From contig CAJNDS010002757.1 of the NCBI GenBank assembly GCA_905221605.1, positions 432,001 to 496,000 of the forward strand: DNA of 64,000 nt, given 5' to 3'. Below the pieces are notes generated by a model. The model worked only from the letters and a program-made list of their open reading frames with translations, made no database searches and was not told the DNA's origin. The position numbers and the translations under genes are program-made. Origin of the DNA: Symbiodinium natans. Lineage: Eukaryota; Sar; Dinophyceae; Suessiales; Symbiodiniaceae. This document shows, piece after piece, positions 1 through 10,523 of the stretch (position 1 is the stretch's first letter; each line of letters opens with the position of its first letter).

Positions 1-149
1 CTCCGGGACTGCCCCTTGCTGTGGTGTCGGTCGCCCCCCGCACGGCTTTTCCCTTTTCCGGTTGGTCGTAGTCGTGGAAGTGGGGGTCGTTCTCGCTGTG
101 GAATATCGTCCGGTGACGTGGTTCTTCTCTTCACGCGCCTTTCTTGGGT

Positions 150-480
150 AGCCGATGGTCTTTCACATGGCCCCCGATTCGATGTTGTGCTCGCCCCAAT
201 GGGTGTCCTGGACCGTGTCATTGTTTCAGTTGTCCTTTCTCCTTTTGTCCAGCTTCGCCCTGTCCGGGACGCCGATGGTGTTTCACATGGCTCCCCCTGG
301 TTTATTCTGGTCGAGGTTGTGCTCTTTCCAATGGGTGTCCCCGTCGGTGGCATTGACCAAGTTGTTTTTCCTCCTGTCCTGCTTTGCCCCATCCAGGATG
401 CCGATGGTGTTTCACATGGCTCCTCTTTTCTTTTGGTTGACGGTGTAGTGGGCATTGCTCCGGCTGGATAGTCTCTTTCT
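150..480 (-). repeat. Degenerate tandem repeat, units of about 118-130 bp
   Basis: Three units start at about 153, 271 and 401, each opening with ccgatggtgtttcacatggc or a close variant. The first two carry a second shared block, caatgggtgtcc, about 45-60 bp later. Looser copies of the opening block occur near 881 and 969. On the plus strand the units stay open in one frame as a 40-43 residue repeat with the core ADGVSHGS. On the minus strand one frame gives repeats with the core EPCETPSAS, matching GPCATPSV in the minus-strand reading frame at 894-1442. I infer a decayed coding repeat of that minus-strand gene, but the plus frame cannot be excluded. Confidence 0.5.
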
Positions 481-893
481 GGCCCTCGCAGGCTCTTCAA
501 CGTGGAAGGTTGGTGTTGAAGTGGAAGTTGTTGTCGACGTTTTCGTTGGGTGGCTTCCCATGTAGTAGGGGAGGGGTTGCTCCTCAGCGGCAGTGGCGTT
601 CGCAGTCTCCACCATGCTCTCTTCTCGGGTGGTTGTGGTTCTGCCGGTCGTAGCGATTGGGTGCCTTTGCCCTTTTCCGTGGTTGTAGTTGTAGTTGTTG
701 TTATTGGCCATCGTTGATTGGCACTCCCACGTTCATCAGTGTGTTCTGCTTCGATTGTCACCTCTTCGTAGTCGTCCTTCCCGTCGTCTTCTCCTTGTTC
801 TCGTTCTTCTTGGTGTTGTCGTCGGTCTCCTTCTCCCGGTGGTTTGGCCTTGCTCTTGGATGTGGTGCGTGTCTCTTGAGCCGATGGTATTTC

Positions 894-1442
894 TCATCGC
901 TCCCCTTGGCCTGCTCCTGGGTCGTCCTGTTGGGTCGTTGAGTCGAGGAGGTGATGCTGTTCAAGGACCGATGGTGTTGCACATGGCCCCTCGGCATTGT
1001 AGTCTTCAATATCCTTGACATCTTTCACCCCTTTTACGTCCTTGTCGTTGTCGGTGTCGCTGGTGCTTCCCCAGTCGGCTCTTTCTTCTTTGATCTTGGT
1101 GTTCTTGTCGTTGTCCTCCTTGTAGTCCCCTTGGTGGCCATCCTGGTGGTCCTCCTGCCCCCTTTGCGTGTGGTTGCTGTGGTCTTCGGAGGGGTAGAGG
1201 GTGTTGAGGGTGGATTGGAACCATTGTACCACTTGGTGCGGGTCGGATTCATGGAGCATCCCCACCACTGTCTCGATGTGTTGGGGCGTGCACGTTGCCG
1301 CCGTCCATTCCACCGCTCGCTTCATGTGCAAGATAGCCACCTCGACGAGTTGTTCTCCTTCAGTTGGTACTCCCTGTTGGGTGGCCTCTCCGTCGGCTTG
1401 CTCTCGAAGTGGTGGTGCCCCCGACCGCTCTGCTTGTTCCAT
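894..1442 (-). CDS. Unrecognised protein with acidic/lysine-rich low-complexity tail
   Basis: From the ATG at 1442 the frame is open for about 182 codons. The first 90 residues have ordinary protein composition (MEQAERSGAPPLRE, then a segment with ATCTPQHIETVVGMLHES and VVQWFQSTLNTLYP). The rest is a D/K/E/N/H-rich low-complexity tail ending near GPCATPSV, a motif that recurs in decayed form downstream to about position 150. The frame stays open upstream of the chosen ATG to about 1661, but no ATG lies there. A spliced-leader relic on the same strand at 1779-1798 suggests this is, or derives from, a retroposed trans-spliced mRNA with a 5' leader of about 340 bp. No family recognised. Confidence 0.4.
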   Translation of the reverse strand: MEQAERSGAPPLREQADGEATQQGVPTEGEQLVEVAILHMKRAVEWTAATCTPQHIETVVGMLHESDPHQVVQWFQSTLNTLYPSEDHSNHTQRGQEDHQDGHQGDYKEDNDKNTKIKEERADWGSTSDTDNDKDVKGVKDVKDIEDYNAEGPCATPSVLEQHHLLDSTTQQDDPGAGQGER

Positions 1443-1778
1443 GGCGTTTGTGGGGAATTTTAGACTGAGATGGGTGTGCTCATGTGAAGGTCTTGGAAAG
1501 ACAAGGCCAAGACAAAGAACTAAGGCGAAGGTGAGGGTCGTGGCAAAGACTGAAGAGCCTAGGCAAGGCAAATTGTGTTGTTGAAGTGGCGCCTTCCCCT
1601 GCCCCCACACGGCAATTAGGTTTCCCCGCGGTCCTGGACAAGAAAAGAAGCCATCAGTCAATGTCCCCTGGACGCAACCCCCAATTTAGGGTGTAGTGGC
1701 CGGTGTGGGTTGTGGGGTTTGAGCCGGGCGGCGCGGCGGCTCAAGCCCAGGTTCGGAGGGCGGGTTTCCTCCCCCAGA

Positions 1779-1793
1779 CTTGAGCCAAAATGG

Positions 1794-1798
<5 letters not shown>
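1779..1798 (-). other. Dinoflagellate spliced-leader relic
   Basis: Read on the minus strand the sequence is CGTAGCCATTTTGGCTCAAG, the last 20 nt of the 22-nt dinoflagellate spliced leader (established consensus DCCGUAGCCAUUUUGGCUCAAG). The next upstream base is G rather than C, so the match stops there. It is followed by TCTGGGG and not by the GT donor of a spliced-leader RNA gene. It is therefore a leader copied into the genome with an mRNA, not an SL RNA gene. The open reading frame at 894-1442 lies just downstream on the same strand. Confidence 0.85.

Positions 1799-1800
<2 letters not shown>

Positions 1801-1829
<29 letters not shown>
1801..1829. repeat. CT/GA dinucleotide microsatellite
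   Basis: About 14 CT units directly abut the 5' end of the spliced-leader relic. Confidence 0.9.
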
Positions 1830-1831
<2 letters not shown>

Positions 1832-1899
1832 GGCCCTCTCTAAGGAACTTCGCGATAAGCAACCAAAAATTGGATTCGAAGGAACCCCACCACCCAGAC

Positions 1900-2639
1900 C
1901 ATAGGTACCCCTAATCTGGGAAGTTGCGGGCGTGGGTCTAGGGGATGTCTAGATGAGTCTGGCACATCCCGGCTCACTTTGGAAAACTGTCGCTCTTGCC
2001 GGGTTGCTTGCCTCAGGAGGGGGACAGACGGCCGAGGCGTCCCACCCCACTTGAGCCACAAATCTACCTGCGCAGGCTTTGATGGGGACATGGGAAGCTT
2101 ACCGTTCTTCGCTTGTGACTATTACAAGTCCATTTGGCGTCCCTGCTGGAGCGCCAAACAAGCAGCTGCCACTGCAAAATCGAATGCGGCTCTCACTAGC
2201 GTGTTCACGACTAGTACCTCCCCCCAAAACGCAGCAAGGACCTTAAACTTACAAAGCATCTTGCAAAGCCTTGCAGAAGCCCTGAGCCTTGACTCCGTGT
2301 CAATGCAACTCGTTCCATCAATCGTTACTTGAGAAAGATGGTTGAGGTAGGGGTTCTATGTGCATATATGCATATATACATGTATACATATGTATGTATG
2401 TATGTATGTATGCATGCATGTATGTATGTATAGATATATATTTGTATACATGCTCACCCCCCCCCCCCCCATGATCCACGTTTCTGCTTGGAAATAGATG
2501 GGTCTTGGCAGGAGAGTGGGCTATGAGCTAGCGATAAAAACGCCGACAGGGCCGATAAAAACCTATACGATTTCAAGTCATGAAGGTCACTTAAATCAAA
2601 AAATGTATAAAAATCACCCCATCATGGGAAGGGGTTACC

Positions 2640-2670
<31 letters not shown>

Positions 2671-3660
2671 GCTGTTCTTGGTGAGTGTGTGTATATACGG
2701 CTCTTTATACATGATTGGTGAGTAATTCTATGGGGTGCGGCATGCTGCGGACTTCGGGCCTTTGCGCTGCGACTGTTCTTGAAGTCAGGAAGCACAAACC
2801 AGGGCTTCCAGGCTAAAGCACACAAGCCAGGGTTAGGGTTCAGGGTTTTGTGTTGGCACCTAGCCAAGCTGGGGCAATTGCAGTAGAGAATGCCTTGCAC
2901 ATACCAACGTCAGAAGCCCAAATCTGGGAGCAAATTTCAGGTTCAGGGTTTAGGATATTATGGCGCTCTCAAGACAGACATGGGCCCCAAGTCTTGGATC
3001 CCGGCTGGCTGGACATGGAATTACAAAAGAAGGCCGCCCGCCCGGACTCCGCTTCCGCGATCCACCTATCAGCATGCAGGGCTGAGGTAGAAGAGTTCGG
3101 GATCCGCCGTAAACCTCGGACCCTAAGGCCGAAACCACCCTAATCCCTAAACCCACCCCCGAGCCCCCTGTCCACCCAAACCCTAAGGGAACCTTAAGCG
3201 AGCTTCCGACTAGTTACTAGGGACAGCTGGATGACACAAGGAGCCCATGCGGCCCATGCGCAAGACCAATCGGAGCAGCAACGTTGCTTCAAGTACATAT
3301 ATGTATATATACACATTTCGAATATAATATGATTTAGAGGCATATGATACATTTATAATATGTAACATAGCACAATATATAAATACATCATAGTATATAG
3401 ATGTCTTTATACAACTTCCTTTTCGTTGTTTTTGTTGTAATCTATTTCTCGGCCTTGCAAGATGCCGCTGGCATGCACAAAAAGAATGCAGACAAACGGA
3501 GTCTACCCTAATCATCCCAAGGCCCAAGTCTCGCCTCAACCCTTTTGACCCATGACTGCTCAGGCTCCGGCCCTGAGGTGTAAGCCCTAAACCCTGAACA
3601 CCGACTGCGCCACCCTAAGCCCAAAACCCAATAAACTCTGCTCACCATAAACCCGATCCT
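1900..3660. other. Stretch without a recognised gene
   Basis: Contains TATG-type repeats (about 2375-2440), a C run (about 2457-2470), a TA repeat (about 2645-2670), AT-rich DNA (about 3295-3420) and telomere-like single units. A minus-strand segment near 2150-2250 reads NTLVRAAFDFAVAAACLAL and could be an exon, but nothing supports it further. A decayed leader-like string, cttgagcca followed by ctacc, lies near 2054. Confidence 0.5.
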
Positions 3661-3664
3661 CTAC

Positions 3665-3742
3665 ACCCTAAACCCTAAACCCTAAACCCTAAACCCTAAA
3701 CCCTAAACCCTAAACCCTAAACCCTAAACCCTAAACCCTAAA
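3665..3742. repeat. Interstitial telomere-type array (CCCTAAA)n
   Basis: About 11 near-perfect CCCTAAA units on the plus strand. Bordered by ordinary sequence on both sides, so not a chromosome end. Confidence 0.95.
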
Positions 3743-3980
3743 CCTCCGTGACACCCCTTGGGCCAGGACTCGAGCCCGACTCACGAGCCCCCAAAACACT
3801 GCAAAAGCCCGGCCATCTGATCGCTAAACCTTGAACCTTGAACACTAGCCTCCCTGAGCCCTTACCCCCCCACCCCCCCCCCCGCTTGAGTCGAAGAACA
3901 CTCTCACAAATCCTGCGCGCTGCAAGCCTACTGTGCCTTGCTGGTTCACAAACCCTTTTCAGCGAGGGCTCTCTCACGTG

Positions 3981-4044
3981 CCTAAACCCTAAACCCTAAA
4001 CCCTAAACCCTAAACCCTAAACCCTAAACCCTAAACCCTAAACT
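3981..4044. repeat. Interstitial telomere-type array (CCCTAAA)n
   Basis: About nine CCCTAAA units. Degenerate TTTAGGG-like units in the opposite orientation follow at about 4150-4320. Confidence 0.95.
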
Positions 4045-4067
4045 CCAAGGACCAGTAAGGTACCTGG

Positions 4068-4832
4068 GACAGGGCCCCCGGCTGTTCCAGCGTCATCTCC
4101 TGTACCCGCGGGTCGGGGTCGATGCTGTTCTGGCGAGCCGGGAACTCTTAGGGTTTAGGGGTTTAGGGGGGCTTAGGGTTTAGGGGTTAGGGGTTAGGGG
4201 TTAGAAGTTAGGGTTTAGGGTGCGGGTTTTGTTTGCCACCCGCCCAGCACTCGCGCAGGGTTTCGGGTTTAGGGTTTGGGGGTTAGAGGTTAGGGGTTAG
4301 GGGGTTAGGGGTTAGGGGGTTGCTTTCGGCGCCCGCCTAGCTGGACGAACCGCTCAGCAGGGATTCCACAATCTTGATCGGGGTTTTTCGGGTTTGGGGT
4401 TTGAGGCTTGGGTTTTGGGGTTGTTAGATTCTAGGGCTTTGGGCCGGGTTCACTGTCTTCATGCACCGCTGATTGTGTTTGCTGAGGGGGTCGAGGCCCC
4501 CACATTCTGCAACAGCAAGTATTTTCTGCAGTTGACTCGCTGGCAGGGGCTCCGTTTTGTTGCTTGCTTCAGACAAGCAAGACAACAATGCCAACGAGAA
4601 ATAGCCACAAACGAGGACCTGAACGTTTGCCGCCCGAAGCCCGGCAGCCCTAGAACTAAAACGCAAATCCTGAAATCCAAGCAAGGCCGAAACCCGGAAG
4701 CCATGAGGGCGCCAACCTGGATGTCATAGGGGGGGGTAGGGACTGAAGTGAAGGGTAACAGACTGGGCTTCCCCCCAAGCACTTGCGCAGGAGGGCCAGC
4801 ATGCCGACCATGTACTCCTTGAACCTGTTTAG
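4068..4832 (-). CDS. Candidate exons of an unidentified minus-strand gene
   Basis: Two minus-strand segments have protein-like codon texture. About 4776-4832 encodes RFKEYMVGMLALLRKCLGG. About 4068-4145 encodes FPARQNSIDPDPRVQEMTLE. They follow, in the same direction, the better supported exons at 4876-5603 and may belong to that gene. Exon borders are not resolved. A TTTAGGG array (4829-4865) touches the upstream edge of the first segment and would be intronic. Confidence 0.3.
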
Positions 4833-4865
4833 GGTTTAGGGTTTAGGGTTTAGGGTTTAGGGTTA
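4829..4865. repeat. Interstitial telomere-type array (TTTAGGG)n
   Basis: Five TTTAGGG units between two candidate minus-strand exons. Confidence 0.9.
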
Positions 4866-4875
4866 AAGTCTGGTC

Positions 4876-4998
4876 ACAAGGAAAGCGCCGAAGTTCCATC
4901 CGTTTTGCCGCTGTTCTCTCGTGCTGCCTGTTGAAGTCCACCGGCTTGCCCTCGGCATCCAAGTGCTCCCTGAAGTGGTTCCTGTACTTCTGCTCCAC
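4876..4998 (-). CDS. Candidate exon, charged helix
   Basis: After an AG acceptor at about 4999 the minus strand reads VEQKYRNHFREHLDAEGKPV, then DFNRQHERTAAKRMELRRF, with a high-GC third-position pattern. Highly charged and probably helical. No domain recognised. It lies between the segments at 5190-5293 and 4776-4832 on the same strand. Confidence 0.45.
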
Positions 4999-5189
4999 CT
5001 GGGCTCATGTTAACACATGGCAACTCCGGCGGATACACTTGGAAAACACTTGGGGTCTTGGGATCTCAGCGCCGGGCCTCGCTGCGGTCGGCATTCTGCA
5101 CATCAGGGGGCGTGCAAGCCAAGCAAGACATGGGAGTAGGGGCAGGGTTGGGGTGGGGGGGGGGAGGTGTTATGGAAGCCCTACTGCTG

Positions 5190-5293
5190 CAACAGTGTCT
5201 CTGAAGGCCTTGGAGTCTTTGCCATAGTGGAGCATGGCCTTGGCAGCTGCTGGCATCCATCCGGACAGGCAGATCGGGCAGTTCATCCATGCA
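5190..5293 (-). CDS. Candidate exon with a CPIC-type segment
   Basis: The minus strand reads MNCPICLSGWMPAAAKAML followed by HYGKDSKAFRDTVAA. One CPxC pair is visible but no complete zinc-binding set, so no metal-binding claim is made. It probably belongs to the same transcript as the exons on either side. Confidence 0.35.
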
Positions 5294-5402
5294 TGGTCAA
5301 GTGAAATCAACAATCAACCCTTCCTGAAACTTGGGCCTTACAGGAAGTCAAAAGTCGATACATGAAAATGAACAATGGCGAACTGGATCAGCAGATGAGG
5401 TG

Positions 5403-5603
5403 AGCACAATCTTCTGGTTCAACTTGATGAGCTCCTGCCTTGGTGATACGAAGCGCCCCCAAAGTCGCACATCAGCTTCCGTTACCGGTGGCGAAGCCGC
5501 TTTGAACGTCGTGGCTGTGTGCCCCAAAGTCCCAAAAGCCTCAAACACCGGATCCCTCAACCAGGGCCGGCACTCCTCAAGAAAGCCGTTCTTGTTGAGG
5601 TCC
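5403..5603 (-). CDS. Candidate exon with EF-hand-like loop
   Basis: An AG acceptor at about 5604 is followed by DLNKNGFLEECRPWLRDPVF and continues in frame for about 65 residues (FGTLGHTATTFKAASPP, then RLWGRFVSPRQELIKLNQK). The opening matches an EF-hand loop at D1, N3, N5, G6 and L8, but position 12 is Arg rather than Glu/Asp. Calcium binding is doubtful unless the alignment shifts. Several neighbouring exons share the strand. Identity unknown. Confidence 0.45.
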
Positions 5604-5609
5604 TGTGCG

Positions 5610-6600
5610 CTGCTGCGGTGGTTGCTATGGGTGGCCCAAAATCCACGATTCTCTTGGCTAGCCTAAAGCCGGGTTCTACCATAATAGAAACCCAGAAAAG
5701 GCACACCAGTCAGATTTTTCCATAGCAGGCCCTCAACCTAAGCCCGCAGCCCTTGCTGCCGGGCCTCCTGTAGTACTGTAGCCTGCCTGAGACCAAGAAC
5801 CCTGCAAACCCTAAACCTCTATAACCCAGAAAAGGTCCAAAACCTAAAGTCCAAGAACTGGAAAACCGGGAAACCCTCCCTAAAACCCGACTGGCAGAAG
5901 ACCAAACCTCCCCCACCCACCCACACAAACACACAGAGACACACCAAAAAAAGTAAAGGAACTAAACTAGAAACCCTAAACCCCTACAAACCCAAGCCCG
6001 GGAGAGCTATTTAGCCCAGGCCTGGAGGCGGAAGAGCTCACGCATCAGCCTCGGGGTTTAGGGGGTTTAGGGGGTTTTAGGGGGTTTGTAGGGGCTTTGG
6101 GGGGGTTTTAGGGGGTTTGGGGGGGGTTTTAGGGGGTTTGAGGGGGCTTTAGCTGGCTGAATGGGGCTTCAACTCGAGTGAGATGCGATCAGAAGCATTC
6201 CGAAACTCTGCTTCGCGCACCGGCCGTAGGTTTCTTTCTTGGCTTCGCCGCCCTTTGGGCAAGAAGGACCACGGCAACCGTCATGTCTCAAAGCCCGCCA
6301 ATTCGGGCTCCGTAGCAAAAACATGTACCTGGGGCCATAAGCTCGCGTTTCTGATGCCTCGCTGAACCCCAGTCAAAGTTGCGGGAGCAAATCGCGTGGC
6401 AATGCCTTTGGAGCTCGTTGTGCTGAGATGGGTGGAGGGGGCGCGTCCATTATGTCCCGCTCTCTTGAACTTCCTGCCACTTCGGCTCACGGGGCTTGGG
6501 GAGTGAGAGGATGGTATGCTAAGTGTCTAATTCAGCCTTTTCTTCATCAGCGTCCTTGAGCCAAGAAGGGTCTTTGGGTTCCAGGGTGTTAGGGCTCAGA
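5610..6600. other. Repeat-rich stretch without a clear gene
   Basis: Holds degenerate TTTAGGGGG-type repeats (about 6055-6145). A possible minus-strand helix, LMRELFRLQAWAK, lies near 6015-6055, and an ambiguous open segment near 6185-6365. Nothing firmly coding. Confidence 0.4.
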
Positions 6601-6666
6601 ACTCTAAACCCTAAACCCTAAACCCTAAACCCTAAACCCTAAACCCTAAACCCTAAACCCTAAACC
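6600..6666. repeat. Interstitial telomere-type array (CCCTAAA)n
   Basis: About nine units. The opposite-orientation array at 6787-6923 lies about 120 bp away, so the pair forms an imperfect inverted repeat around a minus-strand segment reading HVAEESKAQLDSPGGTEVRA. Confidence 0.95.
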
Positions 6667-6786
6667 CAACGTGCCAGGGCGAAGCTGGTCGGTTCCCAGT
6701 TCCTGCACGGACCTCTGTGCCCCCCGGCGAGTCCAGCTGTGCCTTGGACTCCTCCGCCACATGAAGATGTGGTAGTTTAGGGATGA

Positions 6787-6923
6787 TGGGTTTAGGGTTT
6801 AGGGTTTAGGGTTTAGGGTTTAGGGTTTAGGGTTTAGGGTTTAGGGTTTAGGGTTTAGGGTTTAGGGTTTAGGGTTTAGGGTTTAGGGTTTAGGGTTTAG
6901 GGTTTAGGGTTTAGGGTTTAGGG
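6787..6923. repeat. Interstitial telomere-type array (TTTAGGG)n
   Basis: About 19 near-perfect TTTAGGG units, the longest uniform array in the window. Faces the CCCTAAA array at 6600-6666. Confidence 0.97.
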
Positions 6924-6995
6924 ATGATGTGCCTTCTTAAGAGCCTTAAACCCTAAACCCTAGCATCCCTAAATGGGCCAGCCTTTGACAAAAAT

Positions 6996-7187
6996 CTAAC
7001 GACATCTGAGCATCCCGTGGGCATCATACGCTTTGAGGTTTGGGTGTGCTTGGGTGATCCGCAACTTGTTCCTGGCAGCGCCCTGCGGAAAAGAAAACAG
7101 CAAAACTGCACCCCGAAAGAACCTCCCTTCAGATGTCAGCACCAGGTCTTCTTGCCTACCGGCAAGCACAAGCGCCGAATGCCCCAA
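6996..7187 (-). CDS. Candidate minus-strand coding segment
   Basis: Open segment with protein-like composition, including GRQEDLVLTSEGRFFRG and ARNKLRITQAHPNLKAYDAH, followed by a stop. No family recognised. Splice borders uncertain. Confidence 0.3.
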   Translation of the reverse strand: MGHSALVLAGRQEDLVLTSEGRFFRGAVLLFSFPQGAARNKLRITQAHPNLKAYDAHGMLRCR

Positions 7188-7245
7188 AAAAAATCCAGAG
7201 GAGGACGTCGTGGCCAGTTCATGGTTGGGATAGTACGAAAAACTT

Positions 7246-7345
7246 AAATTTATATTCCTTATTGGGTTTAAGTACCCTTAAAAATGTAAAAATAAAAATT
7301 TATATTCCTTATTGGGTTTACGTACCCTTAAAACATGTAAAATGC
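7246..7345. repeat. Two-copy 50-bp AT-rich tandem repeat
   Basis: Units at about 7246-7295 and 7296-7345 both begin aaatttatattccttattgg and differ by a few bases. Much more AT-rich than its surroundings. Confidence 0.85.
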
Positions 7346-7603
7346 TACCCAACTATGACAAAGGTGGCCCATGTCCTGGCCTCCCGCGCACGGTCCGCAG
7401 CCAGCCGCGCATCGCTTGGCCTCGCCTGGTCGCCTGAGGGGTTTTGCGGTTTTTAGGTTTGAGGTTTTTGGGGAGGGGTTGAGGGTTATAGGGGTATAGG
7501 GTTAGGGGAGGGGGGGGGGGGGGGGTTTCGGGCTTTCTTGGTTCAGAGCTTCGAGTTTTGGATTTCAGATTGATTTAGGCTATAGGCTATAGGGTTTTGA
7601 GGT

Positions 7604-8004
7604 TTAGGGCTGTTTTTGGCTACCCACCTGGCCACAGATCCGCTGGGGCCTGAAAAGCCCTTCCAATGTGCTGAACGTTGGGAGAACGCGCAGCCCTCGG
7701 ACTCTGAGCCTTGCTTTCATCCTGTCAAGAATCCACCCTGAACAGAGTACAGAAAACAGAGTCTCCAGGCAGAGCGCCATCTGGCTAGCGCATCTTTGCC
7801 TATCAGTCTTTGCACCCTGGGAGTGGCAAAACGTGTAAAACACTCGTCATCTTTCCTACAACGTCTCACCTTTGCCCTAAAGAGATCTTTGCCTACGGAA
7901 TCGGGTCCAGAGTTTGTTGTCACCTGCCCAACTGGATGCGGACGTGCACCCACAGACAAACACTGTGTAGGGCAACACCACTGGAACAAACGTCTGACCA
8001 TCAC
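7604..8004 (-). CDS. Candidate minus-strand coding segment, frame ambiguous
   Basis: Two overlapping minus-strand frames look protein-like. One reads GKDLFRAKVRRCRKDDECF and LIGKDALARWRSAW. The other reads MALCLETLFSVLCSGWILDR. Only one can be real over the overlap, and I cannot decide which. No family recognised. Confidence 0.25.
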
Positions 8005-8099
8005 ATCATCCTTTTGTAAGCAGAGGTCTAGGTTCAGGGTTCAAGAATTACTGTAGGGTCGACTCAGAGTTTCAGATACTGCATGAAGAGAACAGCAAA

Positions 8100-8620
8100 T
8101 ACCGCAGACGACATGCGCATGTGCACGGTACACGCACACATTCCTTTTACACATGTACGCATCGAGGAGACAGTATCTACGCATGCATCTACGTACACAT
8201 TCTTGGATGCCGGGAAGGGTTTCTAACATTCATGACCTGCACTTCAAATCGCACGCAAAGAATGCTAGATACATATGTGTGTATATATACATATATAGGT
8301 ATATATGTGTGTGTGTGTGCGTTTTTAGCTTTTTTATCCATTTCATTCTTTATTTACACACCCATAAGAAAAAAGGATAAAGAGAGAAAGAGAGAAAGAG
8401 AGAGAGATTGTGAGTATGCAAGCGTGAACCTTCTGTACAAGCAAACGCAAAATGCAGAAAAACAAATCCAGGTGTGAACTTCATCTTTTCATTCGAAGAA
8501 GACTTTGCCTACACATGGAGTCATGCTCTGGTGAGGTGCTAGGGCCCCAACGCTTCACACATTTGACCTGGACAAGAGGAAGCGGTCTCTGTGACAGCGC
8601 ATAAGATGGTACCTAGGGAA
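8100..8620. other. Microsatellite-rich stretch without a gene
   Basis: Contains TA/TG repeats (about 8265-8320) and a GA-rich purine tract (about 8370-8410). No coding texture seen. Confidence 0.6.
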
Positions 8621-8696
8621 GCTTAGTTAGGGAATATTGTGGCACATACCCCCCTTGAACCCCCCTCCCTAAGAACCTTAAAAGTGGGGGAGGCTG

Positions 8697-8775
8697 CGAC
8701 TCAAGGATTCTTTGACAGAACGCATGCCGGGAAGACACGCTGGTTCTCGTCGAGGCACAGCAGCCAGCCTGCGAA
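8697..8775 (-). CDS. Candidate short exon
   Basis: The minus strand has a CAG acceptor at about 8775 followed by a short open segment reading WLLCLDENQRVFPACVLSK. No family recognised. Confidence 0.3.
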
Positions 8776-8999
8776 GCTCCAAAAGCCCCCGGGACCTTTA
8801 GCCATCTTGAGCCCAAAATCCCACCCCGCCCCCCCCCCAAAAAAAAGGTCCCCGAACAGCTCAGGTCGCAAGCCCGAGGCGAACCCCCGAAACCCCACTC
8901 CGCCGCATACCCTAGTCGACGCTGGGGGGGGTCGACTCTTGCGCGCACCTCCGCGGTGCTTCTGCAGTTGGCCTCACGACATGGTGGTCCAGAATCCGC

Positions 9000-10000
9000 C
9001 TTATTATAGGGGTAGTAGCTCCTGAAATCCTTTTCGCAGTCATTTACACGAGCCCAAACCCTAAACTCCTGGTCCTTGAGTTGAAGATGAGGCTTTTAGG
9101 GTGGGTTTCGTTTAGCCTTCGGGCTTTAGGTTGGGAATGCTTCCCATATTGGAGCATATTAAGTCCCTATAGGCCCATCCCGAAACTTCAAACCCTGTCC
9201 ACGGCTTAGGACTGCCACTGATTCTCTTGGGCGTTCCAGATTGCAGATGCAAAAGGCGGCTTGTCTACCCCTGGTTGCAAAGTGGGCGTTCTGGCTGTGC
9301 CGAGCCCACTGCATGTACTGAGATTTTGAATCTTGAAATCTCAGGATGCCAAGCCCTCTTCCCGTGGCCCGCGCCAAGCGTCGCACCGGAGTTTCCCATG
9401 GAGCCAGGAAGCTCGAACTCGAGTGTGCGTCTGTCTGTGTGTGTCTATTATATATATATATATACATATATATATATGTGCAAAAACCTATGTTTATTTA
9501 TATATATATACACACACGTAACTATGGCATAATTCTGTATGCCGTGTAGCAGGGAGTCTCGAGCCCAAACTATGGTAGGTTAAAGTATGTTTCCGTGTGC
9601 TGCGTTGTTTTTTGTAGTCTTTTTTGATGTGCTCTAATACTTTTCTAATTACTTTTGATGGTGGCTTTTCAACATGCAACATAATATCATATACTATATT
9701 CTCGCAAGATGTTCCTTTTCACGGGTACTGCGGTATCCTGCGGTATCTTATCATAGCTCAAAGCCTTATTACATCAACATCATGCTACCTCTCAGAAGGC
9801 TCCGGACTCAAGGGCCTTTGACCCTACACTGCTGCAAACTTTCCTGCAGGGTTTCCTGGAAAGAAAGGGGCTCAGGGCTCCCAAGTCTACCTGGCAAGGT
9901 TGCTGGGGCCCTTGAAGGACATCAAGATGCAAATAAGGAAAGAATGAAGCATCCCAATGGTTTTCCGAGGGTATTTGTTGAGGCCGAGGGTTTCGTCTGA
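9000..10000. other. Stretch without a recognised gene
   Basis: TA/CA microsatellites at about 9447-9520. An AT-rich piece at about 9590-9790 carries only short open frames. Nothing recognisable. Confidence 0.5.
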
Positions 10001-10335
10001 GCAGAAATGTCGGCTGCGGCTGCGGGCATAGCCCTCTTCAGATGCCAAGGGTTCAGGGTTGAGGGTTCAGGGCGAAGGGGCTTAGGGTGTCAGCGTCTCA
10101 TGCGCAGGGTAGCTGTCAAGCATCTGGGTGGTGACCGCGCTGCAACCACAAGCCCGAAATCCGGCATGTTTTCTGACGCAGCCGCTGACAGTTTCAAGGG
10201 TATGGAGTTGCTCCCACACCTTGCCAAAGCAAGCTAGCAATCTTCACCTGAGACATACTGTTCCTGATCCTGATGCCTCGTTGGGCAGCTCCCCTAAAGG
10301 GAGGCAATCGATGCAGCAAACAGATGAAGCATTAC

Positions 10336-10523
10336 CTCACAATCGTGCTCTCCCAACTCCCCGTACACCCCACCAAGATGTCTTGTGCCAAGGCCGCCAT
10401 GAAACCTGCCGGACCTCCAGAACACCTGTGCGCCAGTGCGATCACACGGGCAAACAGATCTGTGATTCGGGATCCAGCATGGGAAAAGTTGCTCCAAACT
10501 CCTTGCTGCAGGCTGTGCCAACC
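10336..10523 (-). CDS. Candidate exon with clear splice signals
   Basis: A minus-strand ACAG acceptor at about 10524 and a GTAATG donor after position 10336 bound about 62 residues: GWHSLQQGVWSNFSHAGSR, then ITDLFARVIALAHRCSGG and FMAALAQDILVGCTGS. Soluble and partly helical. No family recognised. Both borders fit, so this is one of the better anonymous exons of the left part. Confidence 0.5.
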
